Virus record (IMG/VR): IMGVR_UViG_3300025917_000002 | Coordinates: 1-64,000 of that record | Length of the DNA: 64,000 bases | Source: a virus | Direction: 5' to 3' (one strand) | Shown here: piece after piece, positions 47,621 through 58,063 of the stretch | Numbering within the stretch: the first letter of the stretch is position 1 | How the letters are laid out: every line of letters begins with the position of its first letter | Notes under the pieces: model-generated | The model's database searches: none | What the model saw: the letters and a program-made list of their open reading frames with translations, nothing else | What the model was told of the DNA's origin: nothing | Translations under genes and position numbers: made by a program

Positions 47621-48589
47621 ATGCCGATGCTCAGGACCCAATACCCCGAGCTATTCCAGCTCGATACGGTCACGCAGACGCGGCTCTCATTGCTGGAGTC
47701 CCTGTCTGACATGGCCTTCGATATGTTCCCACCCGAGTTCAACAAGATCGTCCGTGAGTCCGACGGGGACGGCACGGGCGAAACCGATAAGGCGATGGGG
47801 GGCTTCGGGCTCCCGCAAGAGGTCGATGGTGAACTTGGCGGAGTCCACTACGATGTCCAGTCCCAATGGTTCCAACAGACATACATTTTTGGGCGATTCA
47901 CCCTTGGTTTCATCGTCTCGCTCGAAATGCAGGAAGACGACCAGTGGGGCTTGGCTGGCACCCGATCGAAGAAGTTTGGGCGCTCGTGGAAGCAGCTTCC
48001 CGAAGTCCTCGTCGCCCGCCTACTCAACGAGTCCTTCACCTCGACGACCCAAAGCGGGATCATGAACGCCGGTCGCAGGTCGCCGGATGGAGTTGCCCTG
48101 TTCTCCACTTCCCACCCCAATCCGGGGCCGGGTGGTGGCGTCCAGTCCAACACCAACGCCAGCGGCGGCGTTGCCCTCTCACACCAGGGGCTTGAAGCCA
48201 TGATGATCCGTATGGCCTCGCGCACGGATGACCGGGGGATTCCCGTCAACACGCCGATGAAGAAGCTGGTCGTGCCGAAGGAACTCTACCCACGGGCTCT
48301 CGAAGTCACGGGGTCGAGCTTCCGAACGGACACCCTGTTCCGCGTTGACAACGTGCTGAACAAGGTCTACCCGATCGAGGTCATCCAGAACCACAACCTC
48401 ACGAGTGCAACCGCCTACTTCGGCTTCAGCGATTCCGAGCAATGCGGACTCCGCTGGATTTGGCGTCGCCGCCCGACCCGCCGTATGTGGAAAGACCCGA
48501 ACACCGAAGCCATGCACGTCGCGGGGAGCGCGCGGTTCGATTTCGGTTATTCTCACAGTTTTGGAAGTGACGGCGACCCCGGGGCCTAA
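47621..48589 (+). CDS. Mu-like major head (capsid) protein
   Basis: 322 residues. The pattern P-D-G-V-A-L-F-S-T-S-H-P-N with a following Gly-rich stretch, N-T-N-A-S-G-G-V-A-L-S, and L-V-V-P-K-E-L-Y is characteristic of Mu gpT-type prohead subunits. Forms the icosahedral shell. Preceded by a GAGG start signal. No protease or fused scaffold domain is visible in the coding frame. Confidence 0.8.
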   Translation: MPMLRTQYPELFQLDTVTQTRLSLLESLSDMAFDMFPPEFNKIVRESDGDGTGETDKAMGGFGLPQEVDGELGGVHYDVQSQWFQQTYIFGRFTLGFIVSLEMQEDDQWGLAGTRSKKFGRSWKQLPEVLVARLLNESFTSTTQSGIMNAGRRSPDGVALFSTSHPNPGPGGGVQSNTNASGGVALSHQGLEAMMIRMASRTDDRGIPVNTPMKKLVVPKELYPRALEVTGSSFRTDTLFRVDNVLNKVYPIEVIQNHNLTSATAYFGFSDSEQCGLRWIWRRRPTRRMWKDPNTEAMHVAGSARFDFGYSHSFGSDGDPGA

Positions 48590-48598
48590 TGATTAGAT

Positions 48599-49216
48599 TC
48601 AAGGGGTTACGGCCTTCTTTGGACGGGGCGGACGTGGTTTAACGATGTCCGAGATTGTTGAGAAATGGAGGCCGAACTCGGCACCGAGGGCGGTTAGCTT
48701 TTCGCCTTGGGCGCGACGCTGGCGAATCTCTTCACGCTGAGCATCGGAAACTTTTGACGAGCCGTTCTTTTCGCCCCGGAGTGCCCGTTCTGGATTGCGA
48801 TGAAGATAATGAGTATCACCTTTAGGACATCGGCCAAGAGCCATTGCGTGATCGACGTTCTCGCGGTGCGTGATATATCGCAGGTTGGTTATGCGATTGT
48901 TCAATGGGTAGCCGTCTTGGTGATCCAACTCAAGGCCCTTCGGCTTTGGGCCGAGGAACGTAGCAGCAATCACGTTACCAACTTCAAGCCATCGCCCCTT
49001 GCCGTTCCCATCCCACAATTGAACCTTGTAGCGGCCTTTTTTAGTCAAGCCGTAGCGAAGATAACGAACATGTTCGCCCAACGGAGTCGAACTAAAGGCG
49101 ATGTCTCGGCGAATACGGCCAAGGGTAGATGCGGAGTAATGGATATAGAGGGGAATCGTTTTCCACTCTTCCAGTTGCAATTCAGCATCGGTAAAGGTAG
49201 GTTGCTCAACAGGCAT
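48599..49216 (-). CDS. Free-standing HNH homing endonuclease
   Basis: 205 residues on the opposite strand to the head genes. Central N-V-I-A-A-T-F-L-G-P-K-P, L-E-L-D-H-Q-D-G and N-L-R-Y-I-T-H-R-E-N-V-D-H-A are the HNH signature with an N-terminal NUMOD4-like part and a C-terminal helix-turn-helix. Start fixed by GGAGG nine bases upstream. Typical mobile gene inserted next to the capsid gene; it cuts DNA lacking the insertion. Confidence 0.85.
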   Translation of the reverse strand: MPVEQPTFTDAELQLEEWKTIPLYIHYSASTLGRIRRDIAFSSTPLGEHVRYLRYGLTKKGRYKVQLWDGNGKGRWLEVGNVIAATFLGPKPKGLELDHQDGYPLNNRITNLRYITHRENVDHAMALGRCPKGDTHYLHRNPERALRGEKNGSSKVSDAQREEIRQRRAQGEKLTALGAEFGLHFSTISDIVKPRPPRPKKAVTP

Positions 49217-49318
49217 GGTCTGAAGCCTCCTTTCAGGCTGTGTCTTGAGCCCGCGATGTTCAACGCATCGACGGGCTCGCTTATTGTACCAGACCCAGTG
49301 TTCTAAAGGAACAATGTC

Positions 49319-49666
49319 ATGCCAATCGCAAACATAGATTTCGAGTTCTGGCACGCAGACGACTCCACCGGCTCGCACAGATCAAAGGTGCGAGTCGAGG
49401 TGATCGCAGGCGTTTGCCGCGTCTACGTCCAGAAGACTGAGGGGCGGGGGCCGTTTCCGGTGTTCCTTTACGGCACGTTAACGATGGCGGAATCACCGTC
49501 GGCGAGCGCATCAGTTTCGGCCAGCCCGAGCGTTAGCTCATCGGCGTCACCATCGGCTAGCCCAAGTGTGTCGGCATCGGCATCACCGTCAACCTCGGCT
49601 TCAGCTTCGCCGTCTACGTCAGCTTCGGCGTCATCGTCGGTATCGGCTTCAACCAGCCCAAGCTAG
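49319..49666 (+). CDS. Small virion-type protein with C-terminal (Ser-x)n tract
   Basis: 115 residues: a globular N-terminal half (about 1-54) and a repeat from about 55 to the end where every second residue is Ser, alternating with Pro, Ala, Val and Thr. Codons for Ser are a mix of TCN and AGY. It is the first of four genes with such a tract, in the tail/connector region. Confidence 0.65.
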   Translation: MPIANIDFEFWHADDSTGSHRSKVRVEVIAGVCRVYVQKTEGRGPFPVFLYGTLTMAESPSASASVSASPSVSSSASPSASPSVSASASPSTSASASPSTSASASSSVSASTSPS

Positions 49667-49678
49667 GAGGTCTGAACT

Positions 49679-49948
49679 ATGGCAAAAACGAAAGCTCCAC
49701 CAAAAGAAACACCGCTCAAGACCTTCGAGCCAAGCCCAATTCCCGGCGACACGTTCCACGAGCGCGGCCCGGCGATCCGCGTTGGCAAGAAGGAAGGGCC
49801 GCTGCCGGGAAACTTCCCCGGCTACCACCAGCTCAAGGTAGCGGGATTCACGACCTACGGGTCGGCTCGCACCATCGTCGATCTCAAGTTGATCGCGAAT
49901 TTGGACGAGCCGACCCAAAAAGCAGTCGAGAAGGCCCTCGAAGAATAG
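49679..49948 (+). CDS. Hypothetical structural protein
   Basis: 89 residues, Pro/Lys-rich first half and a helical end. AGGAGG upstream. Followed by a terminator. Role unknown, likely minor virion or connector part. Confidence 0.5.
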   Translation: MAKTKAPPKETPLKTFEPSPIPGDTFHERGPAIRVGKKEGPLPGNFPGYHQLKVAGFTTYGSARTIVDLKLIANLDEPTQKAVEKALEE

Positions 49949-49976
49949 CAGTTGGTTGTATCTAGTGCTTCTCTGA

Positions 49977-50005
49977 GGGCGGGCCACAAACGCCCGTCCT
50001 TTTTT
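49977..50005 (+). terminator. Internal terminator of the late operon
   Basis: GGGCGGGC pairs with GCCCGTCC (one G-U) over a seven-base loop, then six T. Lies between genes transcribed together, so probably partial termination. Confidence 0.7.
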
Positions 50006-50022
50006 GCAGCAGGAGGTGCAGT

Positions 50023-50280
50023 ATGGCTAAGAAAGTGATCGTCAAGCAGAAGGCGAAGGTTAAGCCGGTAGTCAAGCGTAAACCACGCTACGACAGCGCG
50101 CAGGTTCACACCGCCCAAGCAATCGGGCGGCGACACGTTGAGCTCCGCAACGGCCCTGACGGCTACGAGATGGAGCTGATCGTCGGCACCGACAGCGGCG
50201 ACCGCCACTTGGCAACGCTGGTGTTCGAGCCCGCCGAAGCCAAGAAGCTGCGGGACGGGCTGGTTGCGCTTGTAAAGTAG
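50023..50280 (+). CDS. Small hypothetical protein
   Basis: 85 residues, basic N-terminus (K-K-V-I-V-K-Q-K-A-K) then a beta-rich body. AGGAGG seven bases upstream. Unknown. Confidence 0.55.
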   Translation: MAKKVIVKQKAKVKPVVKRKPRYDSAQVHTAQAIGRRHVELRNGPDGYEMELIVGTDSGDRHLATLVFEPAEAKKLRDGLVALVK

Positions 50281-50286
50281 GGAACG

Positions 50287-51207
50287 ATGGCAGAAACCCT
50301 TGGGGCGTTCAGACTGCGAGTATCGAAAACCCCGGTTGGCGCGTCGGTTGATCCCGACGTTCTCAACGGTGAGATAAATGATTGTGTGGAGAGAATCTGC
50401 CGTGCCTTCCCGTGGACCCGCCTCAAGCAGCAATCGGTCTTGCAGACCGTGGCGGAATACACCACGGGTACAGTTGACATTGCTCTCGGCGCGACCTCGG
50501 GCACGGGTACCGGAACCACGTTCACAACTGCAATGACCGGGCGTTTCATCCGCCTTAGCAATCTCCTCCCCCCTTACATCTTCACGTTCGTCTCTACCAC
50601 ATCGTTCACTATCGACCGTCCCTTCGAGGGGGCTACGCTGGACGACGCGGGATTCAAAATCTACCAGTCGATCTTCGAGCTACCGGCGACGCTGGAATCC
50701 ATCAGCAGCCTTCGCAACCTGACCTTCGGCTACGACCTGAACCCCGAAACCCGCGAGTGGCTCGACCGCAACGCAGCCGCGCGCTACGCCTACGGCCAAC
50801 CGGCGATGTACGTGCCAGCCGAGGACAGCGCAGCGGGGCTACAACAAATCGAACTCTACCCCGCGCCAATCGTCTCGCAGGGCCTTGGGATGGACTGGCG
50901 AACGCAACCGCCCCTGTTCGATCTTGAGAACCTCGACACGGACGACACCTTCCCCGACTGGTTCTCGATGCCAGCGGTGATGGCGGGGGTTCTGGCCTCG
51001 CTCTACCGGCTACAGGGTGAACAGGCCCTTGCGCAGATGGAAGAAGCTCGGTTCCTGATGCTCGTTCGCGAGATGCAAAGCGAAGACGCGCGGCGGATGC
51101 CGCCTCAAACGATGCGCCAAGCAGATCGCTACGTGATGCACCGGGTTCGGCGCGCGAACCACGGGGACGATTACGACATAACGAATTGGTCCGACGCAGG
51201 GAGCTAA
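50287..51207 (+). CDS. Head-tail adaptor-like protein
   Basis: 306 residues. N-terminal helices (D-V-L-N-G-E-I-N-D-C-V-E-R-I-C-R-A-F), a beta-rich middle and a helical C-terminus. Similar overall plan to head-tail adaptor proteins of short-tailed phages and to domains in the next genes at 52144 and 54224. Assignment by order and shape. Confidence 0.55.
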   Translation: MAETLGAFRLRVSKTPVGASVDPDVLNGEINDCVERICRAFPWTRLKQQSVLQTVAEYTTGTVDIALGATSGTGTGTTFTTAMTGRFIRLSNLLPPYIFTFVSTTSFTIDRPFEGATLDDAGFKIYQSIFELPATLESISSLRNLTFGYDLNPETREWLDRNAAARYAYGQPAMYVPAEDSAAGLQQIELYPAPIVSQGLGMDWRTQPPLFDLENLDTDDTFPDWFSMPAVMAGVLASLYRLQGEQALAQMEEARFLMLVREMQSEDARRMPPQTMRQADRYVMHRVRRANHGDDYDITNWSDAGS

Positions 51208-51216
51208 GGAGGACTT

Positions 51217-51549
51217 ATGCCGGGCACCACACAGGCATTTCACGCACCAACAACAGCGACCATCGCCGCAGCCGGAACCAAGACCGGCTCGATCGGCTTC
51301 GGCTCGTTCACACGGGGCATCTTTATCCTGCCTGCCGGTTACGAGGGCACAGGCATAACTTTTGAGGTCAGCGTGGACAATGACACGTTCGTTCCGCTCA
51401 ACAACGATAGCGGTGCAGTCCCCTTGGTAGTTGCTGCGAGCAAGGGCTACGCGCTTCCAACGGGTCTTGCTGGGGCTCTCTACTTTAAGATCGTTGCGGG
51501 CACAACACAAGCTGCGGATCGTGTGATCCAGCTGAGCCTGAAATCTTAG
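51217..51549 (+). CDS. Small beta-rich virion protein
   Basis: 110 residues, Thr/Ala/Gly rich with beta strands, resembling small phage neck or fibre proteins. Followed by a terminator hairpin. Unknown. Confidence 0.5.
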   Translation: MPGTTQAFHAPTTATIAAAGTKTGSIGFGSFTRGIFILPAGYEGTGITFEVSVDNDTFVPLNNDSGAVPLVVAASKGYALPTGLAGALYFKIVAGTTQAADRVIQLSLKS

Positions 51550-51578
51550 GGCGGTTCAATGTACCGCGTTAGCAAACG

Positions 51579-51608
51579 GGGCTGAGGCAGCGGGCCTCGG
51601 CCCTTTTT
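51579..51608 (+). terminator. Internal terminator of the late operon
   Basis: GGGCTGAGGC / GCCTCGGCCC (one G-U), five-base loop, then five T, 18 bases before the next start codon. Another small dyad (GCGGT...ACCGC) lies just upstream. Confidence 0.7.
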
Positions 51609-51626
51609 GGTTGAAGGAGAATTACG

Positions 51627-52139
51627 ATGGCAAGTGGCGATACCCTAGCGATCCTCTATCCCCAACACAACAACCCGCCCGCCGCCGCTTACGCGACTCG
51701 TGACACGCGCAACGGTCATCCGGTTCTGAACTTCGACGGCGCTACAGACGAGGAAGCGGTCTTCTCGTCCATCTTGCCCCGCCGCTACGCCGGGGGCGGC
51801 CTGACCGTCAACCTCTGGGTCGGATGCGCCTCGGCAACGACCGGCACAATGCGCTGGCAGGCAGACATCGAGCGGGCTGGCATCGCCGATGGCAGCGGCT
51901 TAGATATTGACAGCGACGGCTTCACCGGCACGTTCGAGTCCAACGGCGTGTCCGCCCCAGCCGCAACGGGCCAGTTCGCGGTCTGTGCCATTACCATCAC
52001 CAGCGGCGCGCAGATGGACTCGCTGGCGGTGGGCGAGCCTTTTCGACTGAAGATCAGGCGTGACGCGGATGGGACGAGTGGCACGGACAATATCACCACC
52101 GACTGCCAATTGTTGGCAATAGAAATTCAGGAGACATAA
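51627..52139 (+). CDS. Small beta-rich virion protein
   Basis: 170 residues, beta-rich with many Thr/Ala and one S-G-T-D-N-I-T-T segment, similar to surface or fibre-linked phage proteins. AAGGAG upstream. Possibly a receptor or decoration component; unassigned. Confidence 0.5.
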   Translation: MASGDTLAILYPQHNNPPAAAYATRDTRNGHPVLNFDGATDEEAVFSSILPRRYAGGGLTVNLWVGCASATTGTMRWQADIERAGIADGSGLDIDSDGFTGTFESNGVSAPAATGQFAVCAITITSGAQMDSLAVGEPFRLKIRRDADGTSGTDNITTDCQLLAIEIQET

Positions 52140-52143
52140 TCGG

Positions 52144-54234
52144 GTGGCGCGTTTATTTGACGGCACCAATGACTCGCTTCAAGCCGCGTCTGTTGACCTC
52201 TCAGCGGTCGATAAGCTCACGCTGTCCCTATGGCTCTGGTGGGATGCCTTCGCCAACAACGATGACCTTGCCTTAGAGTTCACCGCCGATGCAGGCGGTA
52301 ACGTCGGTTCCTTTTATCTCGATCCGAACCACTCAACCAGCGGTGCTTTCCAAGTGCTCATCGGCCCAACCGGCTCCATAACTCAAGGAACCTTTACCCG
52401 TCCCAGCGCAGCAGCTTGGCATCACTACGTCATCCAGCTCGACAAGTCAACCAATCCTGATTCGATTGCAGTCTGGGTTGACGGCGTTTCTCAGACCTTT
52501 ACCTACGGTAGCCAAGTTGACCAAGGCAGCAACTTCGCCAATGCGACGCTCAACTTCATGAGCCGGAACAACGCTTCGCTGTTCGGCGCGGGGCGACAGG
52601 CTGAGGTGGCGATCTGGCCGGGGGTACTACTGGACCAAGCTGAGATCACCGCGCTCGCGCAGGGGTATACGCCGGACCAAATCCGCCCAACTGCCAAGCC
52701 TTACTATTGGCCGCTGCACGGGCGTAACTCGCCTGAGAACGAGTTGTTCTTCGGAGCTAGCGCAACGGTCAACGGCGCGACCCAGACCGACCATCCGCGC
52801 ATCATTGAGCCACGGGCATTGGAGTTCCAGACCGAGCCGATTGGTACGAGCCCGAGCCCATCGGTTAGCCCGAGCACGTCGCCGAGTGCGTCCCCTTCGG
52901 TGTCCGCCTCAGCATCACCGTCTGTCTCGCCCAGCACCTCTGAGAGCGTGTCACCGTCTACATCCGAATCAGGGAGCGCGTCGCCAAGCGTCAGTCCAAG
53001 CCCGTCTCCTTCTACCAGCCCATCGGCGTCGCCCTCTGCCAGCGCGTCCGCTTCGACGAGTACGTCCGAGTCTGCCTCACCTAGCGTTAGCCCAAGCGCA
53101 AGCGGAAGCGAGTCCCCGTCCACGAGCGCCAGCGCGACCGGCAGCGTCAGCCCGAGTACCTCGCCCTCGGCCTCGGCATCGGGTAGCACGTCGGCCAGTA
53201 CCTCAGCTAGCGCATCGTCCAGCACATCAAGCTCGCGCTCTGCCTCGGCATCGCCATCCCATTCGGTTAGCGCGAGCCCTTCGGCGTCGGTGAGCGAGAG
53301 CCCCTCAGTCTCAGCGTCGCGCTCCGCGTCGGCCTCGCCTTCCACATCCGTCAGTTCGTCGCCGTCTGCAAGCGCGAGCCTCAGCGGTTCGGCCTCCGCA
53401 AGCCCTTCGGCCTCAACATCCGTCTCGTCCTCAGCTTCGCGCTCACCATCGGTCAGCGAGTCCGGCAGTGCCAGCGCCTCAGTCAGCGCATCATCCGGCG
53501 AAGAAGAAGTCCCCTGTGACCTGACCCTCGCGAACCTACGCTTCCGCGTTCTTGACATGCTTGACGACGTGCCCGGTCGCTACTGGACCCCGGCTGAGAT
53601 CGACCACGCAATCAACGTTGCGCAGCGGCTCTGGTGCCTTTTGACCCTGTGCCTCGAAAAGACCGTAGTTTATACCCTCTCAACGGACGGTCGCGCCTTC
53701 TATCTTATCAGCGACCAGATAGACGACTTCATCGTGCCCCTCCGCGTGAGCCACACGGGCGGTGCTCGGCTCAAGTCGGACACCATCCATAACCTCGATC
53801 TCCGTAGCAGCACTTGGCGCGTCACGCCGGGTCCGCCCACGCGCTACGCGCAGTACGGCTTCGACCTTCTGGCTATCACGCCGCAACCCACGGTCGCTTC
53901 GACCTTGACTATTACCTATGCAGCGGAGCCGGTTGAACTCGTGGCGGACGCCGACGTACCGGACATCCAGCCGGAACAGCAGGTTCACCTTGAGCAGTTC
54001 GCGTTCTGGTTCGCGAGGTTGAAGGAGGGCGGAGCGGAACTACAGAATGCAGTGGCGAACCTCAATACGTTCCTCGATGCGGCGACCAAGTATGCGTCGT
54101 TCACGAGGGCACGGTCACGCGCTCAGCTCTATGACAACATCCCTTTCGACGTGGCATCATTCGATCGCGGTCGTTTCGAGATCAAACTGAAGAACCAGCC
54201 CCGAATGGAAGCGAGGAAAACCAGTGGTACTTAG
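52144..54234 (+). CDS. Lectin domain - (Ser-x)n - adaptor fusion protein
   Basis: 696 residues, GTG start. Residues 1-225 are a concanavalin A/LamG-like fold (laminin G-type motif A-V-W-V-D-G). Residues 235-451 are the longest (Ser-x)n tract. Residues 453-696 (starting E-E-E-V-P-C-D-L-T) are a domain resembling the adaptor proteins at 50287 and 54224. The tract links a sugar-binding part to a connector part, so the protein could place a lectin on the particle surface. Confidence 0.65.
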   Translation: MARLFDGTNDSLQAASVDLSAVDKLTLSLWLWWDAFANNDDLALEFTADAGGNVGSFYLDPNHSTSGAFQVLIGPTGSITQGTFTRPSAAAWHHYVIQLDKSTNPDSIAVWVDGVSQTFTYGSQVDQGSNFANATLNFMSRNNASLFGAGRQAEVAIWPGVLLDQAEITALAQGYTPDQIRPTAKPYYWPLHGRNSPENELFFGASATVNGATQTDHPRIIEPRALEFQTEPIGTSPSPSVSPSTSPSASPSVSASASPSVSPSTSESVSPSTSESGSASPSVSPSPSPSTSPSASPSASASASTSTSESASPSVSPSASGSESPSTSASATGSVSPSTSPSASASGSTSASTSASASSSTSSSRSASASPSHSVSASPSASVSESPSVSASRSASASPSTSVSSSPSASASLSGSASASPSASTSVSSSASRSPSVSESGSASASVSASSGEEEVPCDLTLANLRFRVLDMLDDVPGRYWTPAEIDHAINVAQRLWCLLTLCLEKTVVYTLSTDGRAFYLISDQIDDFIVPLRVSHTGGARLKSDTIHNLDLRSSTWRVTPGPPTRYAQYGFDLLAITPQPTVASTLTITYAAEPVELVADADVPDIQPEQQVHLEQFAFWFARLKEGGAELQNAVANLNTFLDAATKYASFTRARSRAQLYDNIPFDVASFDRGRFEIKLKNQPRMEARKTSGT

Positions 54235-54853
54235 CGTCGCAACCCTCATCACTCAGCTCTACCCGCAGCTCCACGGCAGCAGTGAGGCGGACCTAGTTTT
54301 CACTGATGACGATGACATGGTTCGCCTGTTCTCGGACGCGATCAAGAACCTCGCTCAACGGTTCGGCGTGTTCGTCCTGCGCCACATCAACCGCTCGCTC
54401 GTCCAGGGGCAGCTTTACTATGACGCGCCCCCTCGCCACCTCTCCACGCTCCACGTCGCGATCCTCGAAACGGGTAAGCCGCTTGCTGCCAGTTCCACCA
54501 AGGAACAGGAGCTTCGCTCGACGGCGTATGAGACGACGCAAGCAACCGCCGCCAAGCCAATCCGCTGGTGGATCGAAGACAAGGCTGGCGTCAACCGGGT
54601 AGGGATCGTGCCCCTGCCGGGGGCGGATGACTCGGGGAACCATTGGGATATGGTTTATCATGCTTACTCTTGCAACGTACTAGAGGGGATCGAGACGAAC
54701 CACACTTGGGGTGATTATCTCTCGCACGTAGTTATGGCCGATCTGTGGACACCGGAGTCCGACTTCTCCATCCCCGAGAGCGCCAAAGGCTACCGAGCGT
54801 TAGCCAATCTGTACGAAGCGGTCGCTGAGAAGCTGTGGAACAAAGCTCAGTAG
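54224..54853 (+). CDS. Adaptor-like structural protein
   Basis: 209 residues. N-terminal helix, beta middle and an E-T-N-H-T-W-G-D-Y pattern, similar to the C-terminal domain of the 52144 product. Overlaps it by eleven bases. Probably a head-tail or tail connector. Confidence 0.55.
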   Translation: MVLSVATLITQLYPQLHGSSEADLVFTDDDDMVRLFSDAIKNLAQRFGVFVLRHINRSLVQGQLYYDAPPRHLSTLHVAILETGKPLAASSTKEQELRSTAYETTQATAAKPIRWWIEDKAGVNRVGIVPLPGADDSGNHWDMVYHAYSCNVLEGIETNHTWGDYLSHVVMADLWTPESDFSIPESAKGYRALANLYEAVAEKLWNKAQ

Positions 54854-54865
54854 GAGAACCTGTAG

Positions 54866-57800
54866 ATGCCGTATCAGAAAAGCGTCCAACGAGTGCTCGC
54901 CGGTTCCACGAACCTCCGCGCCCGCGCCACGGAAATCCCCGGTGACGATAACCAGAAGTCCGTCAACATCGCCTTCGACCAAGCGGGCGGCCTCCGCTCG
55001 CGCAAGGGCCACGATCTCATCTGCACCGCCAGCGGTTCCGTCAGCCAGATGCTCCGCGCGATGGGTTCCCGCTGGCAGGCCACCAAGGAAGCCTATATCA
55101 CCGGCTTCAAGAAGTACGTCTGGAAGATGGGCGCGGGTGAGGTAGATAAGGCTTGTCAGACGATCATCAGCACAACGGGGCCGCGCAAGAGCGACGGGAC
55201 GAATGATTGGCGCTGGATTCCGGTTGCGCCCACCGACGCTCCCGTCATCGAAGCCGCCGAAGAAGTCCTCACGGTTGTCGATGAGTTCACGGGGGGCTGG
55301 TCCAAGGATACGGATATAACGGTTGATGAGGAGGGCAACCGGACTGATGACGACGGGAACCTGCTGAACGAGGACGGCAACCCGGTTGACGCGGACGGCA
55401 ACTTGCTCTCGGGCTTTGATGCCTTGGGATATGACTACGACTCGCATGGGCTGCGCGTAAAGGGCGGGACCAACAAGGTAGTTTCCTTCACCAAATCCGT
55501 TGAACTCGACCTGTCCGACGGGTTCGACCTGAACGACCTGTTCCGCGTGCGCCTGCGAGCCAAGAAGTGGTCAAGCATCGTCGGCGTCAGCTTCGACGTG
55601 GACGTAAACGATGGCTCTTTCCAGAAGGACTACTATAAGGTTCGGATGCCGCTCAAGGAGATTCTGACCGCCAAGAAAGAGACGGTCACGTTCTATATTC
55701 GCAAGCGGCTGCTGGAGGTTGGGGACGCAGCCAAGAACAAGAACCGCTACGGCTCGTTTGAGCGCATCGGCTCGACCACGGATAAGGACTGGAGATCGGT
55801 CGTAGCTCTCCGCGTGAAGGTGGAGTTCTCCATCCAGACCAAGTTCTGGTTTTCGAATTGGGTGATGATCGGCGACGCCGACAATACGCTCGAAGGTGAC
55901 GACTTCCAGGTCTGCTACACCTACGATACCGAAGACGGCCACGAGTCGAACCCCTCGCCTTGGAGCGACCCGATCGTTGTCAATCACGTTGCGATTAAGG
56001 TCACGGACATGGTGACGAGCGGTGACGAACAGGTCATCGGCCAGAACATCTACCTGCGTGGGGGCACCCTCGCGCTGCCCTACCGGGTCAACGGAGCCAA
56101 GCTCGGCGAGGACGGCCAACCCACGGAAACCGAGCCGATCACCGGGGCTGAATACACCATCACGGCCAACGCCAACGAGCTTTCCGATCTCGACATCGTT
56201 CTGGAAGACGACCATGATGACCCACCGGATGCGACGGGCCTTGCTGACGCTCCGTTTTACGGTCGCCTGCTCGCCTTTAAGGATGCCCGCTTCTACTGGT
56301 CGCACCAAAACAAGCCCTTCGCTTTCGCTAATCCCGATGGCCCCGACGGTGACTGGGACGAGATCGACGAGAACGCGGGAATCATCAAGCGGATGGTCGT
56401 GCGGTTCCAGCAGACCCGGCTCTACTGCGAGAACGCGATCCTGGTTCTCGAAGGCGACCCGGCGGACGCGCTGGCCGTCATCCATCCATCCGGCGTCGAG
56501 ATGGGCACGCCCTCGCGCTTCGGCGTCTGCAAGGCCGTCGGGGGCGTTGACGTGGCTTATCTCGGTGGCGGCATCTACCTCGTGGACGACAGCAGCGTCC
56601 AGAAGATTTCCGAAGGGGTCGAGCCAATCTTCCAAGGGCTCAGCACCAACCTGTGGGACGGCACGGTCGCCTCGCCAATCGGCGACCCGACCACCGTTGC
56701 TGTCGGTTACGAGGACGGTATTATCTACGTCAGCTATGACAACGGGATGCTGGCGATGGACTTGCTGCGCCGCCGCTGGTTCCAGGACTCGCGCCGGTTC
56801 ACCTGCTTCCAGGCTGAGGGCGAAGTTGGCCTACTCGGCGGCCAGTCTAGCGGTAAGGTTCTCCACCTGAACACCGGCAACACCGATGAGGGGGCCGCGT
56901 TCCCGATTGACTTTCTGAGCAAAGCCTACGACTGCGGTATCAGCGATAACGAGAAGCGGTGGGAGGACATCACCATCTTCCATGATACCGCCAACCAGGA
57001 CTTGACCGTCAGTATCTACCCGTTTGAAACCGCCGCCGTTCAGAGCGTGGTCATTAATAGCGGCTTGCGGACCCGCACGGTCATCCAACTCAACGATGGG
57101 AATGGTATCCGTTCGCGGAACCTCGCGGTTCGCATCACGGGCGACGTGACGAACCCAATCTTCATCGACGCGATTGACATCAACTATTACCCCGAAGCCC
57201 GCGAGGCGAAGTCCTATGACACAGCGGTCAGCGACGCCGGAACGCCGAAGGTTAAGCTGATCCGCGAGGTCCAATGTGACCTTGAGAATGATGGTCCCGT
57301 TACGGTCACGGTCGAAGGCGACGTGCCGGGTTTTGCTCTCGGCATCACCCGAGAGTCGCACACGCTCACGGCTAATCCGTTTCGGCACACCGAGCCCGTC
57401 GTGATGACCTCGCCGAGCCTCATCTACGGTCACGATTTCCGCGTGGTCGCAAGCGCCGACAGCGGGCACTTCCATATGTTCGGTGTGCGCGCGCTGGTCC
57501 AGTTCATCGGGACGTATCTGCACGGCACGAAGGGCGAGTACTACCTCAGCGACCCGATGGACTTTGGCTCCGAGCGGGTCAAGCTGGTTAAGGAGATTGA
57601 GATCATCTACGCTACGCTCGGGACGGTCGAGGTAACCATCTATACCGATCTGCCGGGAAACGCCGTCGTAGCGCGCGGTGTTACGTTCCTGCCCGCGACG
57701 CCTACCGCAGCGGTTGTCGGCGGTGAGCAGAGCATTAAGATTCCGCTTGTTGGAACGATCAAGGGGCGGTTGCTTCAGCTCAAGCTGGAGCCTTCGACGG

Positions 57801-57946
57801 ACTGCCGAGTCGAAGCAATCCGGTTCTGGATGAAGATGATTGGAGCCCCAAACGCGACGCCGTGGCAGTGGTTTGACTTGCCGCTTGACCGGACCCAAGA
57901 TGCGATCTGGGTGCCTCTAGCCTTTGGTGAAGATCAGGTAGCGTAG
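54866..57946 (+). CDS. Large tail protein (nozzle/tube type)
   Basis: 1026 residues, mostly beta-rich. At about 152-184 a stretch of D-D-G-N, E-D-G-N, D-A-D-G-N units suggests calcium binding. Order and length suit the large tail tube/nozzle proteins of short-tailed phages. No catalytic motif seen. AGGAG precedes the start. Confidence 0.65.
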   Translation: MPYQKSVQRVLAGSTNLRARATEIPGDDNQKSVNIAFDQAGGLRSRKGHDLICTASGSVSQMLRAMGSRWQATKEAYITGFKKYVWKMGAGEVDKACQTIISTTGPRKSDGTNDWRWIPVAPTDAPVIEAAEEVLTVVDEFTGGWSKDTDITVDEEGNRTDDDGNLLNEDGNPVDADGNLLSGFDALGYDYDSHGLRVKGGTNKVVSFTKSVELDLSDGFDLNDLFRVRLRAKKWSSIVGVSFDVDVNDGSFQKDYYKVRMPLKEILTAKKETVTFYIRKRLLEVGDAAKNKNRYGSFERIGSTTDKDWRSVVALRVKVEFSIQTKFWFSNWVMIGDADNTLEGDDFQVCYTYDTEDGHESNPSPWSDPIVVNHVAIKVTDMVTSGDEQVIGQNIYLRGGTLALPYRVNGAKLGEDGQPTETEPITGAEYTITANANELSDLDIVLEDDHDDPPDATGLADAPFYGRLLAFKDARFYWSHQNKPFAFANPDGPDGDWDEIDENAGIIKRMVVRFQQTRLYCENAILVLEGDPADALAVIHPSGVEMGTPSRFGVCKAVGGVDVAYLGGGIYLVDDSSVQKISEGVEPIFQGLSTNLWDGTVASPIGDPTTVAVGYEDGIIYVSYDNGMLAMDLLRRRWFQDSRRFTCFQAEGEVGLLGGQSSGKVLHLNTGNTDEGAAFPIDFLSKAYDCGISDNEKRWEDITIFHDTANQDLTVSIYPFETAAVQSVVINSGLRTRTVIQLNDGNGIRSRNLAVRITGDVTNPIFIDAIDINYYPEAREAKSYDTAVSDAGTPKVKLIREVQCDLENDGPVTVTVEGDVPGFALGITRESHTLTANPFRHTEPVVMTSPSLIYGHDFRVVASADSGHFHMFGVRALVQFIGTYLHGTKGEYYLSDPMDFGSERVKLVKEIEIIYATLGTVEVTIYTDLPGNAVVARGVTFLPATPTAAVVGGEQSIKIPLVGTIKGRLLQLKLEPSTDCRVEAIRFWMKMIGAPNATPWQWFDLPLDRTQDAIWVPLAFGEDQVA

Positions 57947-58063
57947 GTAGCATAACATGCCAAACGGGCTGCTCAGATCACACTTACGTAAATTAACCGT
58001 AACCACCTGATCTTCATGATAGGATAGATGTAGTTCAAAGTTCACAAGACGATAAGGAGCGTA

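Noticed and set aside
56831-57898. 355-codon minus-strand frame
   Set aside because: Antisense of the large tail protein; shadow frame in GC-rich codons.
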